Origin: Planctomycetota bacterium
GTDB lineage: Bacteria > Planctomycetota > Planctomycetia > Planctomycetales > Planctomycetaceae
Length of the DNA: 64,000 bases
Direction: 5' to 3'
NCBI GenBank assembly: GCA_023417655.1
Contig: JAEZFD010000046.1
Location: 10,022 to 74,021 of the forward strand
The notes beneath the pieces were generated by a model. It was not told the DNA's origin. It worked only from the letters and a program-made list of their open reading frames with translations, and did not search any database. Shown here piece after piece: positions 37,914 to 47,301 of the stretch. The translations under genes and the position numbers were made by a program. How positions within the stretch are numbered: position 1 is the stretch's first letter; every line of letters begins with the position of its first letter.

Positions 37914-38570
37914 GATTAACTCCTGTGCGGAAGAAATCCGATTTCCAGGCGATCTTGAATCGCTCCGGACAACCGGTGCCGACCGGTCGCCGCGAGTGTG
38001 GGCATCGTTCATTGCTCGAGCAGTATCATTCACATCGCCCGACGCCGACACGACAAGTTTTATGGCCAGTCGTGCCGGTCAGAATGTGCCCCCACACAGA
38101 GTGATTCGCAGGAGCGGCGAGAATCTTGGATGGAATTCGGAGAAATTTCGATTTTTTTTAAAGGGATTGAATTCCGGGTGAGCAGTTGCCTGATTATTGC
38201 ATTCCAGAGCAAATCTCAGCTGTAGGCCTCTTCCAAAGGGGGCAAATTCATGTCCGCTCGGCCGGAATGTGCCAAATGGCAGAAGGAACAGGAGGCAGCA
38301 GACGCCAAACCTTGGGCCGTCCATACGGTCGGGAGGCCCCTGCCTGCAGGGAAATCGTGGCCTTCGGTGACCGCACAGTCTTGTTCTCATGCCAGCGTCG
38401 GCGCTATGATAACGGTCTAGTCAGGTGTGTCTTCTCCGGAAAACTCTGTCCTGATTCGCGACGATATCAACGTTGAACTGCGTCCCCCCCTTGCACCGTC
38501 AGGTCACTGCACCTGTTACTTACCGACCTTTCAGTTTCGACCACTGGTCGACCCCGCACAGGACCGAGTT
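37914..38570. other. Divergent intergenic region (about 650 bases)
   Basis: No gene is supported. It separates the coiled-coil gene from the thioredoxin-fold gene and should hold both promoters. A T-rich tract (nine T's) lies near 38151. No hairpin or known riboswitch identified. Confidence 0.4.
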
Positions 38571-39764
38571 ATGGTTTCCCTTCGCCCGACTCTGAGCGCT
38601 GCATGCTGCCACGCAGCTCTGACTTTGGGACTCTTGAGTTCACCGGCCTGGTCGGCCGATCCTCCATCTGCTCCCGCCAAGACCGCACCGGCTCCTGCAG
38701 CTGATCCGTTTGCGATTCCGGAAGGGAACGATGAACGTGCTTTGCAGATGTTTCTGCAACGCCTGCTGCAGGCCGAACCGGGTGAGCCAACCCCTGAGAA
38801 AATCTCCGAACATCTGAACAAGATCGAAGGAGTGGTCGCACAGGTTCTCGCCCGTCCGGTCGGAGATCAGTTTTATAAGAGCGTTGCTGAACTGCGTCTG
38901 CAGTTGTTCACCGTTCTGAATGATCTCGGTGATCGCACTGCAGCCGCCCGATCAGAGGCCTTCCTGAAGGAACTCGCTGCCAGCAATCGGGCAGGTGTGC
39001 CGGCTCTCGCTCAGCGATACCTGATGTCACAGCGGATTGAGAAGATCTCTCAGCTTCCGCCAGAGGGGCAGAAAGCCGTTGTCGATGAAGTCCTCGGACT
39101 GATTAAGAATGTCAAGAAGGGGGACGACGAAGCACTCGAGTATGCAATCGAGAGCTCGATGACCCTGAACGGCCTGCTGCAGCGTGAAAACTCGCCGCTC
39201 GCTATTACTGCCATCGAAGGAATGATCCCGGCGATTCAGGCCCTGAATGATGAACGACTCGTGGAAGTCGTCAACAGCCTGCAGGGAACTCTGCGTCGAT
39301 TGAAGCTGGTTGGCAACGCTCCGGAGATCGCCGGAAAAACGATCGATGGACAGGACTTCAACATTGCCAGCCTGAAGGGCAAAGTTGTTCTCATCGATTT
39401 CTGGGCCACTTGGTGCGGTCCCTGTAAAGCAGAAATGCCAGGCCTGAAGCGCCTCCGCGAAGCCTATGGCCCGGAGAAGTTTGAAATCGTTGGCGTGAAC
39501 GTTGATACCGAAAAGGAAGACGTTCAGAAGTACCTCGCCCAGACCGGCATCGCCTGGCCGCAGCTTTATGAGGAAAATCAGGAAGCCTCGGATCCAAAGT
39601 GGCCAGCTCGCTACTACGACATCCGCGCCTTGCCCACGACGATCCTGGTCAACGCCGAAGGGAAAGTTGTCGCCCTGAATCCACGCGGACCGATTCTGGA
39701 AGAAGAACTGACCAAACTGCTCGGTCCCGTTCCGGAACGCAAAACCGAAGAAGCTGCCAAGTAG
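38571..39764 (+). CDS. Secreted thioredoxin-fold (TlpA-like) protein
   Basis: 397 residues from ATG at 38571 (AGGA seven bases upstream). A Sec signal peptide (to about LSSPAWSA) and an Ala/Pro linker come first, then an all-helical region of about 200 residues, then a TlpA/ResA-like domain: KVVLIDFWATWCGPCKAEMP with the redox CGPC, FEIVGVNVDTEKEDV and the cis-proline IRALPTTILV. It would act in the periplasm as a thiol-disulfide oxidoreductase, for example in cytochrome c maturation. Planctomycetes have many such proteins. A clear terminator follows. Confidence 0.9.
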   Translation: MVSLRPTLSAACCHAALTLGLLSSPAWSADPPSAPAKTAPAPAADPFAIPEGNDERALQMFLQRLLQAEPGEPTPEKISEHLNKIEGVVAQVLARPVGDQFYKSVAELRLQLFTVLNDLGDRTAAARSEAFLKELAASNRAGVPALAQRYLMSQRIEKISQLPPEGQKAVVDEVLGLIKNVKKGDDEALEYAIESSMTLNGLLQRENSPLAITAIEGMIPAIQALNDERLVEVVNSLQGTLRRLKLVGNAPEIAGKTIDGQDFNIASLKGKVVLIDFWATWCGPCKAEMPGLKRLREAYGPEKFEIVGVNVDTEKEDVQKYLAQTGIAWPQLYEENQEASDPKWPARYYDIRALPTTILVNAEGKVVALNPRGPILEEELTKLLGPVPERKTEEAAK

Positions 39765-39838
39765 GACTCTGCCGCAGTTCATCCCAAGTCCATCCTGTTG
39801 GACCGCGGGCTGAGATCATCGATTCGTAGAACTTGCAG

Positions 39839-39871
39839 ACGCGTTCAATCGAAAGGTTGAACGCGTTTTTT
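39839..39871 (+). terminator. Rho-independent terminator of the thioredoxin-fold gene
   Basis: ACGCGTTCAA (39839-39848) pairs perfectly with TTGAACGCGT (39857-39866), then a run of T's to 39871. Confidence 0.9.
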
Positions 39872-39934
39872 CGTACTCGAATTCCCGATCTCGATCTTTG
39901 AAACGCAGAAGCTGTCGAGTCAGTGCGAGAAAAA

Positions 39935-40879
39935 TCACAGAATCAGACATTCGCCATCACCTCGTTCAGGACAGATGGTCGAGTCGCTTGCTTCCAACTG
40001 GAGAGTCAGGTGCTGCAGAGGAAACGATGCTCTCAGGGCCTGCTGCAGGTCAATCAGGACTGCATCGTGCGGGTGGCCTGACATCAGGACGACATGTGCT
40101 GAAAGGGCGCTGAGTCCACTGGCGATCGTCCAGACGTGTAAGCAGTGGACGTCATTCACCCCAGGAATTTCGAGCATCCGCTGACGGACCAGATCGACAT
40201 TAATCTCGCGCGGAGCGTGCTCCATCAGAACGCGAAGCGCGTCCGACAGAAGCCGCCAGGCGGAGACGAAGATCAACAGACAGGCCAGGATACTCGCAAC
40301 CGGGTCGGCCCAGGTCCAGCCTAACGTCCAGACCAGAACTGCGGCAACGATGACTGCGACGCTCCCCAGGGCGTCTCCCATCACGTGCAGCCAGGCACCT
40401 CTCAAGTTGAGATTGTGGTTGCGGTCTCCATGTAGGATCCCCAAGCTGATCAGATTGACGATCAATCCCCCACAGGCAATCGCCAGCATTGGCCCAGCGA
40501 GAATGGGAGAAGGGGAGGCCAGACGCTCCCAGGCTTCCAGCAGAATGCCGCCCGCGACGACAAACAGGAGAGAACCGTTGATCAGTGCTCCGAGGATCTC
40601 CGCTCGGTGCAGACCGAATGTCTGGTGCCCCAGAGGACGGCGGGTCGCCAGCTGAAATGCCAACAGGCTGACGATCAGCGAGGTCACATCGGACACCATA
40701 TGTCCGGCGTCCGCCAGCAGCGCCAGGGAGCCACTCCAGAAGCCCCCAACGACTTCCAGAATGCAGTAACCAGCCACCAGGATCAGGACGAACCAAAGTC
40801 GCTTTCCCATCGCCGCAGTGTGATGGTGAGCCTGGTGATGGTGTGTTTGTTCTTCGTGATGCGAGCAGCTGCTGGCCAA
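39935..40879 (-). CDS. Cation diffusion facilitator (CzcD/ZitB type)
   Basis: About 314 residues from TTG at 40879 (GGAG seven bases upstream; a longer TTG start at 40930 exists). A histidine-rich N-terminus (SHHEEQTHHHQAHHH) likely binds metal; six transmembrane helices follow with the HxxxD metal sites LLADAGHMVSD and WLHVMGDALGSV, then a C-terminal CTD-like domain (PGVNDVHCLHVWTIASG). It exports Zn2+ and related divalent metals from the cytoplasm in exchange for protons. It is divergent from the next gene. Confidence 0.92.
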   Translation of the reverse strand: MASSCSHHEEQTHHHQAHHHTAAMGKRLWFVLILVAGYCILEVVGGFWSGSLALLADAGHMVSDVTSLIVSLLAFQLATRRPLGHQTFGLHRAEILGALINGSLLFVVAGGILLEAWERLASPSPILAGPMLAIACGGLIVNLISLGILHGDRNHNLNLRGAWLHVMGDALGSVAVIVAAVLVWTLGWTWADPVASILACLLIFVSAWRLLSDALRVLMEHAPREINVDLVRQRMLEIPGVNDVHCLHVWTIASGLSALSAHVVLMSGHPHDAVLIDLQQALRASFPLQHLTLQLEASDSTICPERGDGECLIL

Positions 40880-41101
40880 GGGAATTCTCCGCGGTTCGAG
40901 CGTTTCTGAAACGGTGATAATCAGTCTCAATCCGTTGCGTCTTTGGCGGAAGCCCTTGATCCCTCAGGGAGAATTTTCCAAGGTTCAGGTCTCAATGAGG
41001 ATTCAAATTTCTCGAGTCTGCCAGTTATCCTCATCCTCGTCAACGACGGTCATTTGGCAACCGTCCGGCTGAATTCAAATTCCTTTCAGGACGGCGATGG
41101 A

Positions 41102-42586
41102 ATGCAGCGACTGCCTCAGAGTGATCGAGCTCAACTGACAAGAGCGTCGCTGGTTTTCCCTGTCCTGGCGACGATTCTCACCTGGGGCTTATTTCTGGCT
41201 TACTATCAGACCCGATTTGGTCTTGATGAACCCCCGAGCCCTTCAGGTGATGAAGTCGATTATGACGCGATGGGCTGGGAACTGAGTCACGGACGTGGAT
41301 TTCAGATTGATCTGACGAACCCGGAATTCCGTCGCCCGTACGATCAGGCTGCGGAGACGGAACCCCGATTTCAGCTCTCTGACTCCCGTCGCGGTCTCAT
41401 CGTCTATCGGCCCCCCGGGTTTCCGGTGATCATTGCTTTCACCGATCTGTTGCTAGGGCGGCAATTCTGGGGAATTCGAGTTTTCAATTCCGGTTGCATG
41501 GCCGCGACCTGTGGCATTCTCGTCTGGTGGCTGCAGCAGCGGCAGGGGCGACTCGCGGCACTCCTGGGACTGGGATTTTTCGTCGCAGTGGATGTGCGGA
41601 CTCGCCTGTATGGTCGGACGATTCTGACGGAGCCTCTGTCGGTCCTGCTGGTGACGGCACTGGCGACGATGCTGTTGTTTCAGTGGCGCGGAGCGACTCT
41701 GCGCCGGACTCTCGTCATCGGAATCACATTCGGATTGGCGTATCTCGTTCGATCTCTCTTTATTCTCTGGGCACCAGGGATGGTTGTGCTGACAGCAATC
41801 CTTCCGGCGATGGGAGCCGCTTCAGGAAAGAAATTGTCGGTCGCACTCCGTCATGGGGCCGTCTTTACGATGGCGGCGTTCATAATCATGCTCCCCTGGA
41901 TGGTCAGGAATTGCGTAGTGCTGGAATCGTTTCAACCGCTGGGGACGCAAGGGGCAGGGCAGATGTCGGCCGCCTTCAGTGATATTGCGTGGAGAACTCG
42001 TGGCCTCTGGAGCAATTTGGAAACAGAAGGGTTCTACGACGAGGTGCTCAGCAGTGACATGTCACTGGTCGAACGAGAGAAGGTGATTGCCGCTGTTTCA
42101 TCGCAGCGAGCGAAGGAGTGGATCTTATCGCACCCACTGAAGGCAATTGCACTGGGGCCCATCAAAATCGTGCAGGAGCTGCTTCCCAGAACTTGGGGTG
42201 AAGCGGTCATTCTGCCGCTCGCCATCCTGGGCTGCTATTTCAGTCGGCGAGATCGACTGTCTCAAATTGGGATCGCCCTGTTCTTCATCAATGCGGTGGC
42301 AATCGCAGCGACATGGTCAGTGGAAGGACGTTTCCTTTTTCCGGTTCTGGCGATCGTTCATTATTGGGCAGCAATTGGCCTGCTCACCTTGGTCAAGCTG
42401 ATTCTGCCGTCGCTGCCACGGGAGTGGTTGGAACCTCAGCAGCTTGATGGCCCCCCTGAACCATCCGGCGCGTCAGCGCCGCCTCCCAGATCAGCAAACC
42501 CATCACGGCCAGCAGAAGGAGCCACCAGAACTCGACTCGCGGCCGCTCGGATGTCTGCAGCGTCATTAGGTCCCCTGAATTCATGA
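41102..42586 (+). CDS. ArnT/PMT-like (GT39/GT83) membrane glycosyltransferase
   Basis: About 494 residues from ATG at 41102; earlier in-frame start codons lack coding character. A periplasmic loop with DEVDYDAMGWELSHGRGF near residues 50-67 resembles the catalytic acidic loop of the GT-C fold, followed by YRPPGFPVIIAF and ten or so hydrophobic helices. Such enzymes transfer sugars from polyprenyl-phosphate donors to lipid A or proteins. The last 65 residues (Pro/Ser/Ala-rich) are antisense to the end of the convergent VWA gene, so the true C-terminus may be shorter in ancestors. Confidence 0.85.
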   Translation: MQRLPQSDRAQLTRASLVFPVLATILTWGLFLAYYQTRFGLDEPPSPSGDEVDYDAMGWELSHGRGFQIDLTNPEFRRPYDQAAETEPRFQLSDSRRGLIVYRPPGFPVIIAFTDLLLGRQFWGIRVFNSGCMAATCGILVWWLQQRQGRLAALLGLGFFVAVDVRTRLYGRTILTEPLSVLLVTALATMLLFQWRGATLRRTLVIGITFGLAYLVRSLFILWAPGMVVLTAILPAMGAASGKKLSVALRHGAVFTMAAFIIMLPWMVRNCVVLESFQPLGTQGAGQMSAAFSDIAWRTRGLWSNLETEGFYDEVLSSDMSLVEREKVIAAVSSQRAKEWILSHPLKAIALGPIKIVQELLPRTWGEAVILPLAILGCYFSRRDRLSQIGIALFFINAVAIAATWSVEGRFLFPVLAIVHYWAAIGLLTLVKLILPSLPREWLEPQQLDGPPEPSGASAPPPRSANPSRPAEGATRTRLAAARMSAASLGPLNS

Positions 42587-44675
42587 CTCGGACCAGAGCC
42601 CGCTCTTTCTGAAGGATCGCCCATTCGTCATCGGAGATTTGAGTAAGGTCGGATTCCTTCCGATCATCGTGCACGACAAAGGGGCTCGTAACTCCACGAT
42701 GCTGCGAGCCTGTTCGCTCAAACCGATAGACGCCTGGCAATGCTGTGTCGCGAAATACCGCGAACGGCAGGTGTCCTTTCTGCAGAGAAACCGCTGGTTG
42801 CCGAACGATGCCCGGACCACTAACCATATAGTTCTCCTGCATTCCCGCTGGCAACGGCAGCAGCAGCGGCATGTTCGTTTCCACATTGCGTCGCGATTGT
42901 TGACCGGCGAGCTGAAATGTCAGTTCATAAAGGAATGGAACGAAGTCACCTTTTGCCGGCAGAGTGGACCAATCGGCATCAAGAGGAAAGGCGAGTTGCA
43001 GGACCTGTCCCTGTCCGAATTTCCGCGTGACGATCAGCGGGTCACCCTGCGTATTGACCGCAAGAACCTCAACAGGAAAGTGACCGTTGCTTGTGTCGAC
43101 CATCGTCAGATCGGGATCTGCTGAAGGCTTCTGATCCTTCGGTGAAGTGGCTGATGGAAGACTCAGTTTCCACCATTTGTTGAGACGAGTCTGAATCAGA
43201 TCGACGCCGTTTTCTCTGCGGAATCGATGGAGCCAAGGGGCTTGGAATGATTGGGAGTCGAATTCAGTCGTCTCATTGCGGCCAGCCTGCTGTTGCTCGC
43301 CAAACGTGGCAGGTAGCAAGAACGTTTCACCTTCCTGATCGAGGCGATTCCAGTTCGCGGGGTCAGTACGATCTCCAGGTGCGATGACCAATCCTCCCCC
43401 TTCATTCACAAAAGCGGAGAGTGCTTTCCACTGCCGCGGCGTCAGCGACCGGACGTTGAGAAGAAACACCACTTTCATTCCAGCTAACTGCTGCTGGGTA
43501 AATTTCTCTGCCGGCAGAATGGACGTCTTCACCCAGGCTGACTTCTCGCCCGCGGCATTGAAGGCAGACTGGACATAAAAGGATTCAGATTGCGTTGGGT
43601 CGAGTCGCGCGTCACCATCAAGAATCAGAGCTGGCAATCCGGGTGAAATCGAGACCGCGGCATCAGCCCGATTATCAGCCGGGAGATGGTCAGGATCGAG
43701 CACGATCGACAGGACGAACTCGCCCGGCGTTGCGAATTTCTGCTCGAACTCGACGATTGTTTCTCCGTTTGGAGGAACAGTGACCCGGACCGGTTCGGCG
43801 TCCATGCGCTGGCCGTCGATCTCCAGACGAACCTCCTTCTCGACAGCGACCGTTCCGCCGCTTTGCCGAATCGGGGCTCGAATCTTCAGTGGAAAACCCG
43901 GGACCGTTGTTTCACGGGAGAGCACGGGCAGACCGACTGAGAAATTCTGCAGAGACTGACTTTTCTTTCCCACAGCGAAGACTTCAATAGTCGGTTCCGT
44001 CTGGAATTGAGCCCTCATTTCCTGGAGTCGGTCCCATTCGAGGTCGTCGTGAGAACTCCAGGAATTTGCCTGGCCATCCGTCAGCAGTACGATCCGCTGC
44101 GACGCATTCTTGCCTGTTGAGAGGATGCGAAGGGCGTCTTCCATGGCAGCAATCAGGTTTCCACTCCCTGCTGGATCAGGGATGGAGGCCATATCTTCGC
44201 GAACCCGTCGGAAATCTCCGACCAGTCGGTGGTAGAGTCGTCTGGGGACCTGTCGGGCATCGATGACTGACACCTGGCTTCCGGGCGGGAGACGTTCCAG
44301 GCATTCATAAACAATCTGAATTGCCTGCTGATGGGGCGTTGCAGTACCCCCCTGCCAACCTGTGCTCCCGGAGCCGTCAACGATGAAAACAACGTCCTGT
44401 GCGCTGCTGGGGCCAAACAGAGAAAGCCATCCTCCGCGTCCCCACGGTTGAGCAATCGCGAGTGCCACGCATGCAATCATGGCCATGCGAACAATCAGGA
44501 GAAGATAGTCCTGAAGGAAAATGCGACGTCGGGTCCGGTGGCCCAGTTGCAAAAATCGCATTGCCCCCCAAGGAATCACAACGTGACGGCGTTGAGAGAG
44601 AAGATGGGCCACCACCGGCAGGGAAATCCCTGCCAGTCCGGCCAGCATCGCGAGATTGAAAATCCCGAACTCCAT
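42393..44675 (-). CDS. BatA/VWA membrane protein
   Basis: 760 residues. An N-terminal BatA segment with two helices (about 5-25 and 57-80) precedes a von Willebrand A domain with an intact MIDAS start, DGSGS (100-104), and RIVLLTDGQANSW. A beta-rich region and a DUF4159/glutamine-amidotransferase-like segment follow, and a C-terminal helix (WWLLLLAVMGLLIWEAAL). Family members sit in the membrane and bind metal-dependent protein partners, often with MoxR ATPases; no MoxR gene is next to it here. It overlaps the opposite glycosyltransferase by 194 bases. Confidence 0.85.
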   Translation of the reverse strand: MEFGIFNLAMLAGLAGISLPVVAHLLSQRRHVVIPWGAMRFLQLGHRTRRRIFLQDYLLLIVRMAMIACVALAIAQPWGRGGWLSLFGPSSAQDVVFIVDGSGSTGWQGGTATPHQQAIQIVYECLERLPPGSQVSVIDARQVPRRLYHRLVGDFRRVREDMASIPDPAGSGNLIAAMEDALRILSTGKNASQRIVLLTDGQANSWSSHDDLEWDRLQEMRAQFQTEPTIEVFAVGKKSQSLQNFSVGLPVLSRETTVPGFPLKIRAPIRQSGGTVAVEKEVRLEIDGQRMDAEPVRVTVPPNGETIVEFEQKFATPGEFVLSIVLDPDHLPADNRADAAVSISPGLPALILDGDARLDPTQSESFYVQSAFNAAGEKSAWVKTSILPAEKFTQQQLAGMKVVFLLNVRSLTPRQWKALSAFVNEGGGLVIAPGDRTDPANWNRLDQEGETFLLPATFGEQQQAGRNETTEFDSQSFQAPWLHRFRRENGVDLIQTRLNKWWKLSLPSATSPKDQKPSADPDLTMVDTSNGHFPVEVLAVNTQGDPLIVTRKFGQGQVLQLAFPLDADWSTLPAKGDFVPFLYELTFQLAGQQSRRNVETNMPLLLPLPAGMQENYMVSGPGIVRQPAVSLQKGHLPFAVFRDTALPGVYRFERTGSQHRGVTSPFVVHDDRKESDLTQISDDEWAILQKERALVRVMNSGDLMTLQTSERPRVEFWWLLLLAVMGLLIWEAALTRRMVQGGHQAAEVPTTPVAATAESA

Positions 44676-45078
44676 CCGCTGCCTTCACTTGTAGAACTTG
44701 ATAGGCAAATTGCCCGACAGGAATACTGCCGGAGACTGGCTGGTGGAAGAAGGGCAATGCAGAAAAAATCAACGGAGCCTGTCCACGTGTCCCCCCCGGT
44801 TTGCAAAGTCTACAAAAAACAGTCGACCGATGCAGTTGCGTCGCGCCAGTTGGTCCGCTATTCTTTTCCGCTTCCATTGCCAGAAGTTGGTAATGGGACT
44901 GCTCGAACACGATTTCTCAGGCTTGCCGGGAACACGTGTCGGTTGAGCCTCCAGGTGAAAAACCTTCTGACGTTACGGAAGAGTTGCTTCACACGGACAC
45001 GGATGGGTCGCAGGGACCGAGCCGGCAAAGACTCCGCGTGGGTTTCCCCAGGCGGAAAACCAGATAACGCATTGAGGT
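44676..45078. other. Upstream region of rplM and the VWA gene
   Basis: About 400 bases with no supported gene. It should contain the ribosomal operon promoter and leader. No L13-type autoregulatory structure could be confirmed by eye. Confidence 0.4.
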
Positions 45079-45570
45079 ATGACCGTGAAAACGGTGCAAA
45101 AATCATTTGTCGCCAAGAAAGAAACCGTTTCTCCGGAATGGTTCATCATCGACGGAGACAACGAGGTCGTCGGCCGTCTGGCATCTCGCATTGCGACTGT
45201 CCTGATGGGCAAGCACAAGCCGGGCTACACTCCGCACGTTGATACAGGTGACTTTGTCATCGTGCTGAACTGCAATCAGGTTCGGTTCACCGGCAAGGCC
45301 GTCGCCGATGCAGACAACCCGTACTTCACCAAGAAGACCATGGTGAAGGAATACGACCACTGGACAGGTTATCCAGGTGGACGTCGGGTCGAAACTGCCG
45401 CCGAGTTGCTCGTCCGGCACCCCGAAAAAGTTCTCAGCGAAGCTGTTCGCCGCATGCTCCCAAAGAGCAAGCTCGGCCGGAAGATGCTTTCCAAGCTGAA
45501 ACTCTATGTTGGAACTGACCACCCACATCAGGCTCAGTCTCCAACGCCTTTTCCTGAGTACGTGAAGTAA
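45079..45570 (+). CDS. rplM: 50S ribosomal protein uL13
   Basis: 163 residues matching uL13: SFVAKKETVSPEWFIIDGDNEVVGRLAS near the start, the HKPGYTPHVDTGDFVIV segment, KKTMVKEYDHWTGYPGG and RRMLPKSKLGRKML. A GTG at 45085, six bases after GAGGT, may be the real start because the ATG at 45079 abuts that site. It is an early 50S assembly protein. rpsI and rpmA follow in the same direction. Confidence 0.95.
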   Translation: MTVKTVQKSFVAKKETVSPEWFIIDGDNEVVGRLASRIATVLMGKHKPGYTPHVDTGDFVIVLNCNQVRFTGKAVADADNPYFTKKTMVKEYDHWTGYPGGRRVETAAELLVRHPEKVLSEAVRRMLPKSKLGRKMLSKLKLYVGTDHPHQAQSPTPFPEYVK

Positions 45571-45745
45571 TCAGGAAAGATCATCCGTCTCGGAATTCGC
45601 ACTTCGAAGCGCAAACGAAATTCTGAAACGGTGAAACTGGAAGGGATGCCGTCAGCTCCGGCTTGTGACACACAGGCAGTAAGCGACTGACGCAGTTACG
45701 GATCGACGCTTCAAATTTTCATCGACAGGACCGCAGGATTCAGAC

Positions 45746-46270
45746 ATGTCGGCAGACGACAATACTCCAGAACTCGAATCAGCCAACCTGGCTTCTGGCT
45801 TGGACATCGGCAGTGAAGCCGAAGCCACGACCTCGGAACCCGCTCCATACTTTGAACCGACGATTCGGGGAAAAGTGGATCGTTTCGGCGTGTGCTGGGG
45901 AACAGGTCGTCGTAAGACGGCTGTCGCTCGCGTCCGCCTGAAGGACGGATCCGGCAGTTTCACTGTGAACGGGCGGCCGCTCGAAGAGTACTTCCCGGTC
46001 GAACGCGATCTGGGCATGATCAATGCCCCGCTTAAGGCAACCAGCATGCTGGGCAAAGTTGACATTGACGTCTCCGTCAATGGCGGCGGCCCGACCGGCC
46101 AGACCGGTGCAGTTGTTCTGGGGATCGCCCGCGCCCTGCAGGCCAAGAATCCTGCTCTGCATCCGACACTGAGCGAAGGGGGCTTCCTCACTCGCGACAG
46201 CCGCATGGTGGAACGTAAGAAGTACGGCCGCAAAGGTGCTCGCCGCAGCTTCCAGTTCTCCAAGCGTTAA
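45746..46270 (+). CDS. rpsI: 30S ribosomal protein uS9 with acidic N-terminal extension
   Basis: 174 residues, versus about 130 in most bacteria. Residues 1-43 are an acidic extension (ADDNTPELESANLASG and so on) absent from standard S9. From WGTGRRKTAVARVRL on, the uS9 core is canonical, with NGRPLEEYF, GGGPTGQTGAVVLGIARAL and the C-terminal GARRSFQFSKR that reaches the P-site tRNA. The extension is rich in Glu, Asp, Ser and Thr and may be disordered. Cotranscription with rplM is likely despite a 175-base gap. Confidence 0.95.
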   Translation: MSADDNTPELESANLASGLDIGSEAEATTSEPAPYFEPTIRGKVDRFGVCWGTGRRKTAVARVRLKDGSGSFTVNGRPLEEYFPVERDLGMINAPLKATSMLGKVDIDVSVNGGGPTGQTGAVVLGIARALQAKNPALHPTLSEGGFLTRDSRMVERKKYGRKGARRSFQFSKR

Positions 46271-46324
46271 TCGCTTCGTGTTCAGCCCCATTTCATTGGT
46301 CTTTGAAACAATTCAGGTGTTGCC

Positions 46325-46579
46325 ATGGCACATAAGAAGGGACAGGGTTCGACCCGGAACGGTCGTGACTCCAATCCACAGTATCGCGGTGTGAAGAAGT
46401 TCGGCGGCGAAGCCGTGATTCCAGGGAACATTCTCGTCCGTCAGTGCGGAACGAAGTGGCACCCAGGCAAGAACGTCGGCATGGGCAAAGACTACACGCT
46501 GTTCGCACTCATTGAAGGCAACGTTGTCTTTGATCGTGGCGGCCGTCGTATCAACGTCGTTGCTCCGTCAGCCAACTAA
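46325..46579 (+). CDS. rpmA: 50S ribosomal protein bL27
   Basis: 84 residues with the N-terminal AHKKGQGSTRNGRDSNPQYRGVKK that reaches the peptidyl-transferase centre, and the VRQCGTKWHPGKNVGMGKDYTLFA core. AGGTG lies seven bases upstream. In most bacteria rpmA follows rplU (L21); here it follows rpsI, and rplU is not in the window. A strong terminator follows. Confidence 0.96.
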   Translation: MAHKKGQGSTRNGRDSNPQYRGVKKFGGEAVIPGNILVRQCGTKWHPGKNVGMGKDYTLFALIEGNVVFDRGGRRINVVAPSAN

Positions 46580-46602
46580 TCGCTCTTTCAGCGAATCAGT
46601 TC

Positions 46603-46633
46603 AAACGCCTGTTGCTTGCAACAGGCGTTTTTT
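46603..46633 (+). terminator. Rho-independent terminator of the rplM-rpsI-rpmA operon
   Basis: AAACGCCTGTT (46603-46613) pairs with AACAGGCGTTT (46620-46630), closing a short loop; T's continue to 46633. Confidence 0.93.
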
Positions 46634-46680
46634 ATTGCGCTACGACCAGACTACCACCAGACAGAGCGGATTGTTCGCAG

Positions 46681-47160
46681 TCAATTTCGATAGAAGTCGA
46701 TCCATTGCAACGTGATTGATTTGGGGTTGTCGGCGAAGATCGTTTTCGGAAGTGTGATCTCCTTCAAATCCTCTCTGCTTGTGATGGGCATCCAGTATTC
46801 ACTCTTCTGATCGAGTGGAGAGTTCTCATGGTCCGTTCGCCATAAGCGAGCGATCCCGTCACTCGTGGAAACAGAAGCCGAGATGGACAAGCTGCCACAC
46901 CTGACCTGAAAGTTCTCGAGACCACGCAGGTGGAGCCGTAACTTCAAAGACTCCGGCCATTTCTCCCTAACTCTTTCAATCGTCGCTCCGCTGATCCCCT
47001 CTGGGCTGTGAATGGAGATGACTGTCGTCGCCTCTTCCGTCGTGAGCTCGATGCGGTCAGTCGCTTTTCGAGGCGTCACTTTCACGCTGGCTTTGTCATC
47101 TGCTGCCCGGAGTTGAGTGATTGTCAGAAGTGTCAGCAGCATTGCGAGGCGAGTGACCAT
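46681..47160 (-). CDS. Secreted protein of unknown function
   Basis: 159 residues from ATG at 47160 (GGAG nearby upstream). A hydrophobic N-terminus (MVTRLAMLLTLLTITQLRA) is a signal peptide, so it is probably periplasmic. The body is predicted beta-rich, with no motif I recognise. It is the gene after the DUF1501 gene on the same strand but separated by 140 bases. Confidence 0.6.
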   Translation of the reverse strand: MVTRLAMLLTLLTITQLRAADDKASVKVTPRKATDRIELTTEEATTVISIHSPEGISGATIERVREKWPESLKLRLHLRGLENFQVRCGSLSISASVSTSDGIARLWRTDHENSPLDQKSEYWMPITSREDLKEITLPKTIFADNPKSITLQWIDFYRN

Positions 47161-47301
47161 GAATTTTCTCCGGAGGTGCGTCACCGAGGGAGGCCCTCGT
47201 TCATTGGAGCGCGGCCGCGGAGTGCATGTGGGAGCCGGACCTGACTCCCGAATAAAAAGTGATCGGGCCGTTTGGTCCCTGTCGCAAAGTCGGCGTGTGT
47301 C

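Noticed and set aside
38079..38476. Open frames on both strands in the coiled-coil/thioredoxin gap
   Set aside because: Composition unlike genes here, no ribosome-binding site, no motif.
44698..44946. Open frame upstream of rplM
   Set aside because: Basic/Cys-rich composition, no start context; looks like shadow of leader DNA.
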